DNA of 64,000 nucleotides from assembly GCA_036505295.1 (NCBI GenBank), contig DASXTQ010000041.1, forward strand, positions 1 to 64,000, in the 5' to 3' direction. This document shows positions 24,500 through 33,757 of this stretch, one piece after another. The notes under the pieces are model-generated. The model did no database searches, was not told where the DNA came from, and saw only the letters and a list, made by a program, of their open reading frames with translations. Numbering within the stretch: the stretch's first letter is position 1; each line of letters begins with the position of its first letter. The position numbers and the translations under genes are program-made. This DNA is from WS-7 sp036505295 (lineage in GTDB: Bacteria; Eisenbacteria; RBG-16-71-46; SZUA-252).

Positions 24500-27115
24500 A
24501 TGGAATCCACCCCGATGCTCGACCAGTACCGGCGGCTCAAAGCCGAGCATCCGGGAACGATCCTCTTTTTCCGGATGGGGGATTTCTACGAGACATTCGG
24601 CGAGGATGCCCTCATCGCTTCCCGGGTCCTCGGAATCGCGCTCACGAGCCGCGACAAGAAGAAGGACGGCTCGCTCCCGCTGGCGGGCGTGCCGCACCAT
24701 GCGGTCGAGGGCTACCTTCGCACTCTCGTGCGCCAAGGGCATTCGGTAGCGATCGCGGAGCAGATGGAGCCCGCTGCCGAGGCGCGCGGTCTCGTCGATC
24801 GGCAGATCGTCGAGGTCCTCACCCCGGGCACGATCACGCGGACTGGAATCCTCAACGCGGTCGACAGTAATTATATCGTGGCGCTTCACCCGGCGGCCGA
24901 TCGGATCGGCGTCTCGGTGGCGGAGGTCTCCACCGGAGAGTTCCGGGTGGGAGAGGTCGCGCGGGAGGACCTGCCGGCGCTACTCCTAGAGTATCCCTCG
25001 CGGGAGATCGTCTTCCCCGAGGGGGTCGCGGCCGAGCTGGGCGGATCGGAGATCACCCGGCCCGGGGGCGCACGCGTCACGCACTGGGACGCCGCTCGGT
25101 TCGACGTGCGCGCCGGGCGCCAGGCGCTCGAGCGGAAATTCCAGGTCCAGAGCTTGGATGCTTTCGGGCTGGGCGACCCCGGGCTCGGGTTCGGCGCGGC
25201 CGGGGCGCTCCTCGACTACCTCCGCTCGCTCAAGAAATCGGACCTGCCTCAGATCGGGACGGTCCGCCCGATCCGGGAAGGGCCGACGCTGGTCGTGGAC
25301 GAGGTGACGCTGCGAAACTTGGAGATCCTGGAATCGCAAGCGGGACCCGAGCACACGCTGCTCCATCTCCTCGATCGGACCGAAACGGCCATGGGCGGGC
25401 GGGCTCTGCGGGCCCTGCTTCGCGCTCCCGGCGCCGAGCTTGGCCTTCTGAACGCGCGTCTCGACAAGACGGAAGCTTTTGCGGCCTCTCCCCGGCTCCG
25501 CGCCGAGATGCGCGAGCGCCTTCACCGAATGCCGGATCTGGAGCGCGCGCTCGGGCTCCTCGGCTCGGGCCGAGCCAGCCCGCGCGACCTGGGGACGCTT
25601 CGGGATGCGCTGCTTCGGCTCCCCGGCGTGGCGAAGACGCTCGAGTCCTACCGGAATCCGGTGACCGAGGCGTGGCGCTCGGCGCTTCCCGACCTCTCCG
25701 TGCCCGCGTCGGAGCTTGGGCGCGCCCTCGCGGATGAGCTCCCCCTCGTCGCGACCCAAGGAGGAATCATCCGCGAGGGGTACGACCCTGTTCTCGACGA
25801 GCGGCGCAGGGACGCGTCCGACTCCCGCTCGCAAGTACTGGCTCTCGAGGCGAGCGAGCGGGCTCGGACGCGGATCCCCAACCTCAAGGTTGGATTCAAC
25901 CGCGTGTTCGGCTATTACCTCGAGGTCACGCGCTCCCAGCTCGGACGCGTTCCCTCGGACTACGTCAGGCGCCAGACCCTGACGGGCGCGGAACGATTCG
26001 TCACCCCCGATCTCAGTCGGATGGAGGAGCGGATCGAGGCGTCGAGCGTCGAGAGCCACAGGCTCGAGACCGAGCACTTTCAGAGGCTGCGCGATCTCGC
26101 CACCCGCGAGATGTCCCGGATCCAATCCGCCGCGCGGGTTCTCGCGGCCCTGGACCTCCATCTCGCGCTGGGAGAATGCGCGGCTCGGGAGCGATGGGTG
26201 CGTCCGGCGCTGGCCGAGGACCGCGAGCTTCGCCTGATCGCGTCGCGCCATCCTATGGTGGAGCGCTCGCTCGAGCCCGGAGCCTTCCAACCGAACGACG
26301 TCCTTCTCGATCCGGACGAAGAACAGATCTGGCTCATCACCGGACCCAATATGGGCGGAAAATCCACCTTCCTCCGCCAGGTCGGGCTCGCCGTCTACCT
26401 CGCACACATCGGATCCTTCGTGCCCTGCGCGGAGGCAAAGATCGGTCTCGTGGACCGGATCTTCACGCGGGTCGGGGCGTCGGATCAGATCGCGCGCGGA
26501 GCCTCCACGTTCTTCGTGGAGATGCAGGAAACCGCAACGATCCTGCGCCAGGCGAGCGACCGGAGCCTGGTGCTGCTCGACGAGGTGGGGCGCGGGACGA
26601 GCACGTACGATGGACTGAGCCTCGCGTGGGCGGTGACGGAGACGCTCCACGACGGCCCCGGACCCAGACCACGGACCCTGTTCGCGACCCACTACCACGA
26701 GCTGACCGATCTCGAATCGAAGCTCCCGCGACTGCGGAACCGCACGGTTCGGGTCGAGGAGCGGGGGCATGAGATCGTTTTCCTCCACGCCCTGGCCCCC
26801 GGGCGAGCGGACCGCTCCTACGGAATCCACGTGGCGAAGCTCGCGGGCGTTCCCGAGAACGTCCTGAGTCGGGCTCGGGAGATCCTCGCGAGACTGGAGG
26901 CGGGGGATCGCGCTCCCCAGGAGCCCCTCGGCACGGTTGAGGCGGGAAGCAGGAGAGACGATGAGGCCCGCGTTCCCTCCGCGATGGCGCAGCGCTTCGA
27001 CGCGGCGCTGGCAAACGAGCTCGCGCGCGTCTCGGTCGAGTCGATGACGCCCCTCGACGCATTGAACGAGCTGGCCCGGCTTCGCGACCGGGCGCAGAAG
27101 TCCCGGGAACATTGA
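24500..27115 (+). CDS. mutS: DNA mismatch repair protein MutS
   Basis: Recognises base mismatches and starts repair. The 871-residue protein has the mismatch-probing Phe29-Tyr-Glu31 in GDFYETF, the connector and lever domains, Walker A at about residue 614 (GPNMGGKST), Walker B VLLDEVGRGTSTYDG and ATHYHEL. A short helix-turn-helix follows and a ~60-residue C-terminal extension may allow tetramerisation. The start is an ATG after a run of C with no Shine-Dalgarno. mutL lies 8 kb downstream rather than adjacent. Confidence 0.95.
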   Translation: MESTPMLDQYRRLKAEHPGTILFFRMGDFYETFGEDALIASRVLGIALTSRDKKKDGSLPLAGVPHHAVEGYLRTLVRQGHSVAIAEQMEPAAEARGLVDRQIVEVLTPGTITRTGILNAVDSNYIVALHPAADRIGVSVAEVSTGEFRVGEVAREDLPALLLEYPSREIVFPEGVAAELGGSEITRPGGARVTHWDAARFDVRAGRQALERKFQVQSLDAFGLGDPGLGFGAAGALLDYLRSLKKSDLPQIGTVRPIREGPTLVVDEVTLRNLEILESQAGPEHTLLHLLDRTETAMGGRALRALLRAPGAELGLLNARLDKTEAFAASPRLRAEMRERLHRMPDLERALGLLGSGRASPRDLGTLRDALLRLPGVAKTLESYRNPVTEAWRSALPDLSVPASELGRALADELPLVATQGGIIREGYDPVLDERRRDASDSRSQVLALEASERARTRIPNLKVGFNRVFGYYLEVTRSQLGRVPSDYVRRQTLTGAERFVTPDLSRMEERIEASSVESHRLETEHFQRLRDLATREMSRIQSAARVLAALDLHLALGECAARERWVRPALAEDRELRLIASRHPMVERSLEPGAFQPNDVLLDPDEEQIWLITGPNMGGKSTFLRQVGLAVYLAHIGSFVPCAEAKIGLVDRIFTRVGASDQIARGASTFFVEMQETATILRQASDRSLVLLDEVGRGTSTYDGLSLAWAVTETLHDGPGPRPRTLFATHYHELTDLESKLPRLRNRTVRVEERGHEIVFLHALAPGRADRSYGIHVAKLAGVPENVLSRAREILARLEAGDRAPQEPLGTVEAGSRRDDEARVPSAMAQRFDAALANELARVSVESMTPLDALNELARLRDRAQKSREH

Positions 27116-27140
27116 CGGGCCCACGCCGAATCCGTATTCT
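27112..27140 (+). promoter_or_regulatory. Promoter of the S55 peptidase/beta-propeller operon
   Basis: TTGACG (overlapping the mutS stop), 17-bp spacer, TATTCT. The predicted start lies only ~7 nt before the ATG at 27154. This argues against the alternative TTG start at 27112, which lies inside the -35 box. Confidence 0.6.
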
Positions 27141-27153
27141 TTCCCCGGTAGAC

Positions 27154-28998
27154 ATGACCCCCGCTCCGCAGATAGATCCCCGCCGTCCACCATCGAGGAG
27201 CTTCCGTTTCGGGACGGCTCCCCGGCTCGGTCTATGGACACGGGTTGTTCTTCTCCTGGTCGCCGCCTGCGCCGGGGATCCGCGTGTCGCGGCGGCTCCA
27301 TCCGCGAAGGGGGAGCCCTCCACGCTTCCCATCGATTTGGTCCGTGCCGGCATGACCGGATACGGGCTGAGCGTGTTTCGGGGGACCCAAGTCGACAGCT
27401 TTCCGATGACGATTCTCGGCGTGCTCAAGGGAAACCGTCCCGGGGCTGACCTCATCCTCGCCAAGGCGCGCGGCGATTTCCTCGAGCGGACCGGAATCAT
27501 CGCGGGCATGAGCGGGAGCCCCGTGTACATAGGCGGGAAGCTCATCGGCGCCGTTTCCTACACGTGGGCCTTCACCAAGGAACCGGTCGCGGGCATCACG
27601 CCGATCGGGGAGATGCTCGCCTCGCTCCGCCCGACGCCCGAGGAGAAGCCCGAGCCGTCCGACGCACGATACGGAGCCCTCGATCTGCCTCCGGGGGAGA
27701 CCTCGCCTACCTCCGGGGAAGCCCGACCCATCGCGACCCCGCTCGCGCTCTCGGGTTTCACCCCCGAAGCGCTCCGCTACCTGGATCCGTGGCTCAAGGA
27801 GCACGGGTTTGTCTCGGCTCCCGGAGGGAGCACGTCGGACGAAGGATCCTGCGACTCGATCGTGCCGGGCTCCGCCGTCGGCGTCGAGCTCGTGCGCGGG
27901 GACATGAACGCGACCGCGATCGGCACCGCCACATACCGCGAGGGGAACCGCGTTCTCGCGTTCGGGCATCCCTTCTACGCCCTCGGCCGCGTGCAGCTTC
28001 CGCTGACTGCCGCCACGATCCACACCATCTTCGCGAGCCAGCAGATCTCGACGAAAGTCGGATCGGCGACGCGCACCTGCGGCACACTCGTCGCGGATCG
28101 CAGCGTCGGAATCGCGGGAGAGATCGGCGGCTCGCCGTCCATGATTCCTGTGACGGTCTCGATCCACGGTCCGCAGGGACGCGATCGCGACTATCATTTC
28201 GAGATTGCCCGCAGCCGTTCCCTGACGCCCGGGCTCGCGGCAGCGACCATCGTCAGCTCGATTTCGGAAGCGCTGTTCGACGTGGGTCTCTCCACCACGC
28301 GGTACGATCTCACGTATTCCCTGAACGGCGGGAAGCGCGTTCTCAAGCGCGGCAACGCGATCGTAGCCCCCGCGCCCCTCGCGGGCGCCGGGGACGACGT
28401 CTCGCAGACCTTGTTTCTGCTCCTGATCAACCGGTTCGAGTCGGTGCGGCTGGATTCCCTGCGGGCGGACATCTCCGTGGAGGACGGGCTCGACCAGGCG
28501 ACCCTCACCTCCATCCGGGTGGAACCCACGATGGCGGCACCGGGTGAATCCGTCCAGGTGGAGCTCTCGATCCGTCCGGCCCGATCCAAGCCGGAAACGC
28601 GGCGCGTCACGGTGCGGATACCGCCCGGGACTCCGCCGGGAGATCTCATGATCCGGGTGTGCAACGGTCCGGAGACCGACAAGTGGGAGCGCGATCGAGC
28701 GCCCGAGACATTCGAGCCGCAGAACCTGGATCACCTTCTGGGTCTCCTGAGCCGCGAGCGCCGCGGCGATCAGATGTTCGTGCAGCTTTACCGCGAGGTC
28801 CGCGGAATGACCCTTCGCGGTGGAGAGATATCGCAGACGCCGCCATCGGTCCTGGACGTGCTGGGCGGTGGAGCCAAATCGGGGGACGGGGCGCCCGTCA
28901 AGGGGGCAACGCTCGTGGAAATTCCGATGAACATGGGTCGCGTCGTGACCGGCTGCGAGCAGAAGACGGTGACGGTGTTTCCCTATCGGGCTCGATGA
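27154..28998 (+). CDS. Secreted SpoIVB-type serine peptidase (S55 family)
   Basis: About 614 residues. An N-terminal export signal (about 28-45, TRVVLLLVAACAGD) is followed by a peptidase domain. The motif RAGMTGYGLSVFRGTQVDSF resembles the start of S55 domains, and the catalytic-serine motif GIIAGMSGSPVYIGGK is followed by GAVSYTW. The His of the dyad is probably in the FGHP segment near residue 270 (LAFGHPFYALG). The C-terminal half is beta-rich without a recognised name. In Bacillus, SpoIVB cleaves SpoIVFA during sporulation. This organism shows no sporulation genes here, so another periplasmic substrate is likely. The downstream beta-propeller gene is 37 bp away and probably co-transcribed. 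Confidence 0.82.
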   Translation: MTPAPQIDPRRPPSRSFRFGTAPRLGLWTRVVLLLVAACAGDPRVAAAPSAKGEPSTLPIDLVRAGMTGYGLSVFRGTQVDSFPMTILGVLKGNRPGADLILAKARGDFLERTGIIAGMSGSPVYIGGKLIGAVSYTWAFTKEPVAGITPIGEMLASLRPTPEEKPEPSDARYGALDLPPGETSPTSGEARPIATPLALSGFTPEALRYLDPWLKEHGFVSAPGGSTSDEGSCDSIVPGSAVGVELVRGDMNATAIGTATYREGNRVLAFGHPFYALGRVQLPLTAATIHTIFASQQISTKVGSATRTCGTLVADRSVGIAGEIGGSPSMIPVTVSIHGPQGRDRDYHFEIARSRSLTPGLAAATIVSSISEALFDVGLSTTRYDLTYSLNGGKRVLKRGNAIVAPAPLAGAGDDVSQTLFLLLINRFESVRLDSLRADISVEDGLDQATLTSIRVEPTMAAPGESVQVELSIRPARSKPETRRVTVRIPPGTPPGDLMIRVCNGPETDKWERDRAPETFEPQNLDHLLGLLSRERRGDQMFVQLYREVRGMTLRGGEISQTPPSVLDVLGGGAKSGDGAPVKGATLVEIPMNMGRVVTGCEQKTVTVFPYRAR

Positions 28999-29035
28999 TG
29001 CGTAGCGGGGCCTGGACGAAAGGAGGAACGATCCG

Positions 29036-31204
29036 GTGCGCATGAGACGTCGCTTCTCGGCGGTGCTGGCCGCCTTGGCCCTCGTCGGTGCTTCGCAGGC
29101 GTGGGCGGTGCGGACCTCCCTGTGGACGCAGGATACGGTCGATGACTTCCTCACCGGCGACGTGACGGGGGTCACGGTCACGAGCGAGGGGCAGGTCCAG
29201 CTCGGCGCCGCGTGGGATTCCGTGGTGACCAACCTGCCCGAGGTGGCCCAGATCTGGTGTCTCGCGCGGGACTCGAAGGGCCAGATCTATTTTGGAACCG
29301 GAGACGACGGCCGCATCTACCGCTGGTCGCGCGGCCGCTCCGCCCAGCTCGTTTGGAATACAGGGTCTTCCGAGATCATGTCCATGGCGATCGACGCGAA
29401 CGACAACCTGTACGCGGGCTCATCGACCGACGGGGTGATCTACCGCGTCACCGCGCGCGGGGACACCTCCCGCTACTTCGAGACGGGGGAGCAGTCGGTC
29501 TGGACCCTCCTCGTGGGAAAGAACGGAATGCTGTACGCGGGCACGGGTAGCCGCGGACGCATCTACAAGGTAACCGGCCCCGGCAAAGGAGACGTCTTCG
29601 CCGACACGCGGGACGCGAACGTTCTGGCGCTCGCGTGGGCGAAGGACGGCGCCCTTCTGGCGGGAACATCGTCGAAGGGGCTGCTCCTGCGCATTGAGCC
29701 GAACGGATCCACACGGGTCATCTACGACTCCGGCGCCGAAGAGCTTCGGGCCATCGCCGTGCTCGACGATGGCTCGATCGCGGTCGGGACGAATCGGAGT
29801 CCGAGCGGCTCCTCGGGCGCTGGGGCGGTGGTCGGAAGCGGTCCGCCGGGGGTACCATCGCTCGGAATTGAGGTCACGCCCACCGGCGGGAGCAAGTGCG
29901 GGGTGTTCCTGGTCCAGCCGGACGGTTCCGCGCGGCTCCTCTACGCGCCCCCGTGCGATTTCGTCTACGCGATGGCTCCAGGGGATGCGGGATCCGTCTG
30001 GTTCACGACCGGAAACCCGGCCGCGCTCTTCCGGGTCGGGCTGGATCGGAAATTCGCGCTCCTGGGCGCGACCGAGTCAAAGCAGCTCCTGGGTCTTCTG
30101 CGCGCGGGCAAGGAAGTGTATGCCGCGGCGGGAAACGCGGCGGTGCTGTACTCGCTCGGATCCGGCGTCGGCACCGAGGGGACCTACATCTCCGAAGCGC
30201 ACGACCTTCGCTCCGTGGCATCGTGGGGAGAGGCGAGGGTCGCCGTGTCGGGTGGAGGCGAAGTGCGCTGGTCCAGCCGAAGCGGGTTCAGCAAGACCCC
30301 CGACGACGGGTGGAGCGGCTGGTCGCGCGAGGTCCCGATCAAGGGCTACGTCAAGATCGAGAGCCCGCCCGCGAGGTTCCTGCAGTACCGCCTCCGGTTC
30401 CGCCGCGGCTCGGGGGAGCTACCGACCGTCTCGACCCTCGAGGTCGCTTACCTTCAGCGCAACCTGCCTCCCTCGATCGCAAACGTCACGCTGTATGGTC
30501 CGGAGAATCCCTTTTTCGAGGGAGGTCCCGAATACCGGCCGCCGCAAATCTCCCAGTCGTTTCCGAATGGAATCAAGCTCGAGTTCTCCCTTCCGCGCGC
30601 CGGCCCGCGCGCGGTTTCCGACGCGAGCGCCGCCTGGGCGCGTGGGATCCGAAGCGCCTCATGGGACGCGGCCGATCCGAACGGCGACAATCTCCGCTAC
30701 AAGCTCTACATCAAGGCGAACGACGAGACCTCGTGGAAGTCGCTCTCCAGCGGGACGGACGATCGCGCGTTCAGTTGGGACGCAGAGTCGTTCGCGAACG
30801 GGACGTACCGGCTCAAGCTGGAGGCGAGCGACGCCCCCGACAACCCGGACGGCACGGAGATGAGGGCGGAACGGCTCAGCGCGCCCTTTGTGATCGACAA
30901 CATCCCTCCGCGCGTCGAGGGCCTGCGCACCTCAACCCGGGAGGGAAGCCTGAGGGGGCGGAGCACCGTTACCGTTTCGGGACTCGCGATTGACGCCGAC
31001 AGCAGGATCGCGAAGATCGAATACTCGGTGGACGGCTCCGATTGGAAGCAGGTGTTCCCCGATGATTCGATTTTCGATTCGTTACAGGAGAAGTTCCACT
31101 TTGATGTGACCGACCTGGCGCCAGGGGAGCACGCCGTCACCGTGCGGGCCTCCGACGAGCAGCGAAATGTCTCGGTCGGAAAGATCCTCGCGGTCACCCG
31201 CTAG
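29036..31204 (+). CDS. Secreted beta-propeller protein of unknown ligand
   Basis: 722 residues. A signal peptide (about 1-24, ending SQAWA) is followed by seven or more ~45-residue blades with the recurring pattern G-x-x-Y-x-G-T/S-x-x-D/S-G-x-I-Y-R/K (about 70-390, for example GRIYRWSRG, GVIYRVTARG, GRIYKVTG). Two beta-sandwich regions follow, the second of which (about 540-722) resembles an Ig/fibronectin-like fold. A GTG start is chosen because AAAGGAGG lies 9 nt upstream; ATG 29042 would be 15 nt away. It probably acts outside the inner membrane with the S55 peptidase encoded just upstream. Confidence 0.75.
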   Translation: MRMRRRFSAVLAALALVGASQAWAVRTSLWTQDTVDDFLTGDVTGVTVTSEGQVQLGAAWDSVVTNLPEVAQIWCLARDSKGQIYFGTGDDGRIYRWSRGRSAQLVWNTGSSEIMSMAIDANDNLYAGSSTDGVIYRVTARGDTSRYFETGEQSVWTLLVGKNGMLYAGTGSRGRIYKVTGPGKGDVFADTRDANVLALAWAKDGALLAGTSSKGLLLRIEPNGSTRVIYDSGAEELRAIAVLDDGSIAVGTNRSPSGSSGAGAVVGSGPPGVPSLGIEVTPTGGSKCGVFLVQPDGSARLLYAPPCDFVYAMAPGDAGSVWFTTGNPAALFRVGLDRKFALLGATESKQLLGLLRAGKEVYAAAGNAAVLYSLGSGVGTEGTYISEAHDLRSVASWGEARVAVSGGGEVRWSSRSGFSKTPDDGWSGWSREVPIKGYVKIESPPARFLQYRLRFRRGSGELPTVSTLEVAYLQRNLPPSIANVTLYGPENPFFEGGPEYRPPQISQSFPNGIKLEFSLPRAGPRAVSDASAAWARGIRSASWDAADPNGDNLRYKLYIKANDETSWKSLSSGTDDRAFSWDAESFANGTYRLKLEASDAPDNPDGTEMRAERLSAPFVIDNIPPRVEGLRTSTREGSLRGRSTVTVSGLAIDADSRIAKIEYSVDGSDWKQVFPDDSIFDSLQEKFHFDVTDLAPGEHAVTVRASDEQRNVSVGKILAVTR

Positions 31205-31222
31205 TCGTGCGAAATGCATGAT

Positions 31223-31241
31223 CGGCCCCTACCGGGGGCCG
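31223..31241 (+). terminator. GC hairpin after the beta-propeller gene
   Basis: A 7-bp stem CGGCCCC/GGGGCCG with a 5-nt loop lies 19 nt after the stop. No T-tract follows. It is a possible weak terminator of the S55/propeller operon. The rest of the 200-bp gap to the GAF gene shows no confident promoter. Confidence 0.4.
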
Positions 31242-31405
31242 CGCGGTTGGGACGCGCGCACGTCGCGTCCTGAAAATCTCCGGTAAGTCCAGCATTCACG
31301 GGCTTCGCGATTCCCGGGCGGCGAGGGCTGGCCGGTGGTACGATCCTTGCGCTTCCCGGGCCGGATCAATGGCTCTCTTGGGCTGGCCGGCCACGCAGGG
31401 GTGTC

Positions 31406-33715
31406 ATGAAGCTCGCTTTCTTGGATTTGCCTGACGAACGGGTCGACCTCATCTCGATGGCCCGGCACGATCCCAACGTGGAAATCGTGCTGGTCGCGCA
31501 TCCTGATCCCGAGGCGCTGGCCCTGAAGATCGCCGAGGTGCTCCAGATACCTCGGTCGACCGAGCCGCTCGACCTCCTCGCGCTGAAACCCGATCGCGTC
31601 GCCCTGCCTTCGCTCGCCTCGCCGAGCGCGGCGGCGCTCGCGCGCGCGGGCATCTCCGAGCGGATCTTCGTCACGCTGGAAAATCTCTCGCAGAGCTGGC
31701 AGCCCGAACCGGCGCCCCAACCCGCCGGGACCCAGAATCCCATCGAGCTTTGGGAGAACCAATACGACGAGGCGACGAGCGGCTCCCGGTTGAACCGCAT
31801 CCGTGCGGCGCTCGCGCTCTCCGAGGACCGCCAGCTCCTCTTTCGAGAGGTGCTTGCCCTCGCGGTCGAGCAGTCGGGCGCCGATGCCGGGTCGATCATG
31901 GTCGTGGACGAGGAAGCGCACGAGCTTCGGATCGCCTTCGCGGACGGCCTCTCACCCGAGATCGTGCGCACCTCGCGACAGCGGCTTGGAGAGGGGGTCG
32001 CCGGCAAAGTCGCCCTCGATGGAAAACCCCTCATCATCAATGACCGGGTCACGGATCCACGCTTTCGCAAGGGACGGGAGCGCTCGCGCATCCGCGCCGC
32101 CATGTCCGCTCCCCTCCGGGTCGACGGGAGGACCATCGGCGTGTTGAATGTTTCCAGCGACAAGCCCGGCGTCGAGTTCAAGGACGATGATCTCGCGCGC
32201 CTGGTCGATATCGCGGATCAGATCTCGGGAATCCTGGACCGAGCGATTCGGGTCGCGCGCCGCGAGCGGGACGCGGTGGAGCTGCGCGCGCGCCGCGAGA
32301 TCGAAATCGCCTTCAGTCGCAAGGGTCTCGAGCTGACGGAACGACTGCGCATGGTGGCCGGGAGGCTCGCGGAGCTTCTGGATGCCGATGCCGTCCAGGT
32401 GCATCTGGCGGACGAAGCGCTCGACCGCTTCCGCACGGTGTCCTCTGCGGGGCGCTACGGTCAGGAGGGAGAGCTGCCCCTCCATCACGGTCTCCTCGCT
32501 AGGGCGTTCGCGGAGCAGAGGTCCTATTTCCTCGTCGGCCGCGCCGGACGGACATTCGAGTCGGATGCGAACGAACCGCCGCCCAATCTCGTGCTGGCGC
32601 CCCTGCTCGGCTCCCGTCCGCTCGGCGTGCTCGCGTTGGAGTGCGTCGGGGCTGCGGCGACCGACCAGGAGGAGTTTGAACGGCTGACCGCGCGCGTGGC
32701 GGAATTCCTCGCGCGGTCGATCGAGGGGCAGGTGGACGAGTCGGAGCTGAGCCACCGGACCGCGATTCTGGGAAACCTGGCGGACATCGCGGCGCGCATC
32801 ATGATCTCGCATGACGTGGAATCCCTCCTAAGCGAGGTCTTGGGCGCTCTGCGCTCCCTATTCCCGGAGGGGCTCAACACCGTGCGCATCCGGGGAGAGG
32901 GAGGCGGCTTTCTCTTCCGGAGCGCCTTCGAGGGGCTCGAGCCGGAGCGGCAGCGGGCGCTCGAGTTCGAATCGACCCTGGCGCGGCGCGCCGTGGAATC
33001 GAAACGGGAGCTCACCTCCACGGGTCTCGCTCCCGATGAGCTGCGCCGCATCATGGAAGAAAACGGGGTCTCCGCCTACGCGTTCATACCGATTCGGATC
33101 GACGAGGAGGTCGCGGGGGTGCTCGGCGTGCTCTTGCCCGCGACCCGGCGCGGCTCTGAGCCCGTGCCGGGGTTGAGCCGCCTCGACATCCAGAGCCTCC
33201 GGAAGCTCGCCCTCTACGTCTCCCTGGCGGTCGAGGCCGCCCGCCGCGTAGAGGCGAAGACCGAACGGGCGGTCGAGGATCCCCTCACCGGTCTCCTCGC
33301 GGTCGGCGGTTTTGAAGCGCGCGTGCAGGAGGAGGTAAAGCGCGCCGAGCGTTATCGAGAGCGGTTCCTGCTCACGGTCTGCACGATCTGCGAGTACGAG
33401 CGGCTTTTCGATCGGCACGGACCCGCCTGGGGGGAGGCGTTCCAGAGCGAGTTTGCGCAGGCGCTTCGACGGAACGTGCGCGAGGTGGACGCGATCGCGC
33501 GGATCACCGATGGAAGATTTGCGGTGCTTTCCCCGGCGAGCGACAAGGAGAGCGGCGCTCTTCTGAAACGCCTCGAGGCGCTTCTGGGCAACCTTCCGAC
33601 CGTGCGCGCTCTGCCCAACGCGTCGGAGGTGCGGCTCACCGGCCGCCAGTATTCCTTCCCGGATGAGATCGCCACCGGAGGGGAGCTTCTCTCGCTCATT
33701 CGTTCGAGCGCCTAG
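31406..33715 (+). CDS. Multi-GAF sensor with N-terminal Rossmann-like domain and degenerate GGDEF domain
   Basis: 769 residues. The N-terminal ~90 form an alternating beta/alpha unit (KLAFLDLP, VEIVLVAHPDPEAL) like a nucleotide-binding or receiver-like fold but without the usual Asp or glycine-rich loop. Three GAF domains follow (about 145-285, 300-440, 450-610), the first the most typical (GEGVAGKVALDGKPLIINDR, IRAAMSAPLRVDGRTIGVLN). The last ~150 residues align with GGDEF domains (EDPLTGLLAVGGFEARV), but the signature GGDEF is TDGRF, so c-di-GMP synthesis is unlikely. It may bind a ligand or act as a scaffold. No receiver or kinase gene is next to it. Confidence 0.8.
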   Translation: MKLAFLDLPDERVDLISMARHDPNVEIVLVAHPDPEALALKIAEVLQIPRSTEPLDLLALKPDRVALPSLASPSAAALARAGISERIFVTLENLSQSWQPEPAPQPAGTQNPIELWENQYDEATSGSRLNRIRAALALSEDRQLLFREVLALAVEQSGADAGSIMVVDEEAHELRIAFADGLSPEIVRTSRQRLGEGVAGKVALDGKPLIINDRVTDPRFRKGRERSRIRAAMSAPLRVDGRTIGVLNVSSDKPGVEFKDDDLARLVDIADQISGILDRAIRVARRERDAVELRARREIEIAFSRKGLELTERLRMVAGRLAELLDADAVQVHLADEALDRFRTVSSAGRYGQEGELPLHHGLLARAFAEQRSYFLVGRAGRTFESDANEPPPNLVLAPLLGSRPLGVLALECVGAAATDQEEFERLTARVAEFLARSIEGQVDESELSHRTAILGNLADIAARIMISHDVESLLSEVLGALRSLFPEGLNTVRIRGEGGGFLFRSAFEGLEPERQRALEFESTLARRAVESKRELTSTGLAPDELRRIMEENGVSAYAFIPIRIDEEVAGVLGVLLPATRRGSEPVPGLSRLDIQSLRKLALYVSLAVEAARRVEAKTERAVEDPLTGLLAVGGFEARVQEEVKRAERYRERFLLTVCTICEYERLFDRHGPAWGEAFQSEFAQALRRNVREVDAIARITDGRFAVLSPASDKESGALLKRLEALLGNLPTVRALPNASEVRLTGRQYSFPDEIATGGELLSLIRSSA

Positions 33716-33722
33716 TTCTTCG

Positions 33723-33751
33723 TTGCCGTCCGCGGCGCGCCGGGATATGGT
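33723..33751 (+). promoter_or_regulatory. Promoter giving a probably leaderless mRNA for the M24 peptidase
   Basis: TTGCCG, 17-bp spacer, TATGGT, then six bases and the ATG at 33758. The distance between -10 and ATG is identical to that at 6841-6855. No Shine-Dalgarno is present. Confidence 0.55.
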
Positions 33752-33757
33752 TCCGTC

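Noticed and set aside
27112..27153. TTG start of the S55 peptidase overlapping mutS
   Set aside because: The TTG lies inside the -35 box of a good promoter whose start falls just before ATG 27154.
24986..27301. Long minus-strand frame opposite mutS
   Set aside because: mutS is complete on the plus strand. The antisense translation has no family features.
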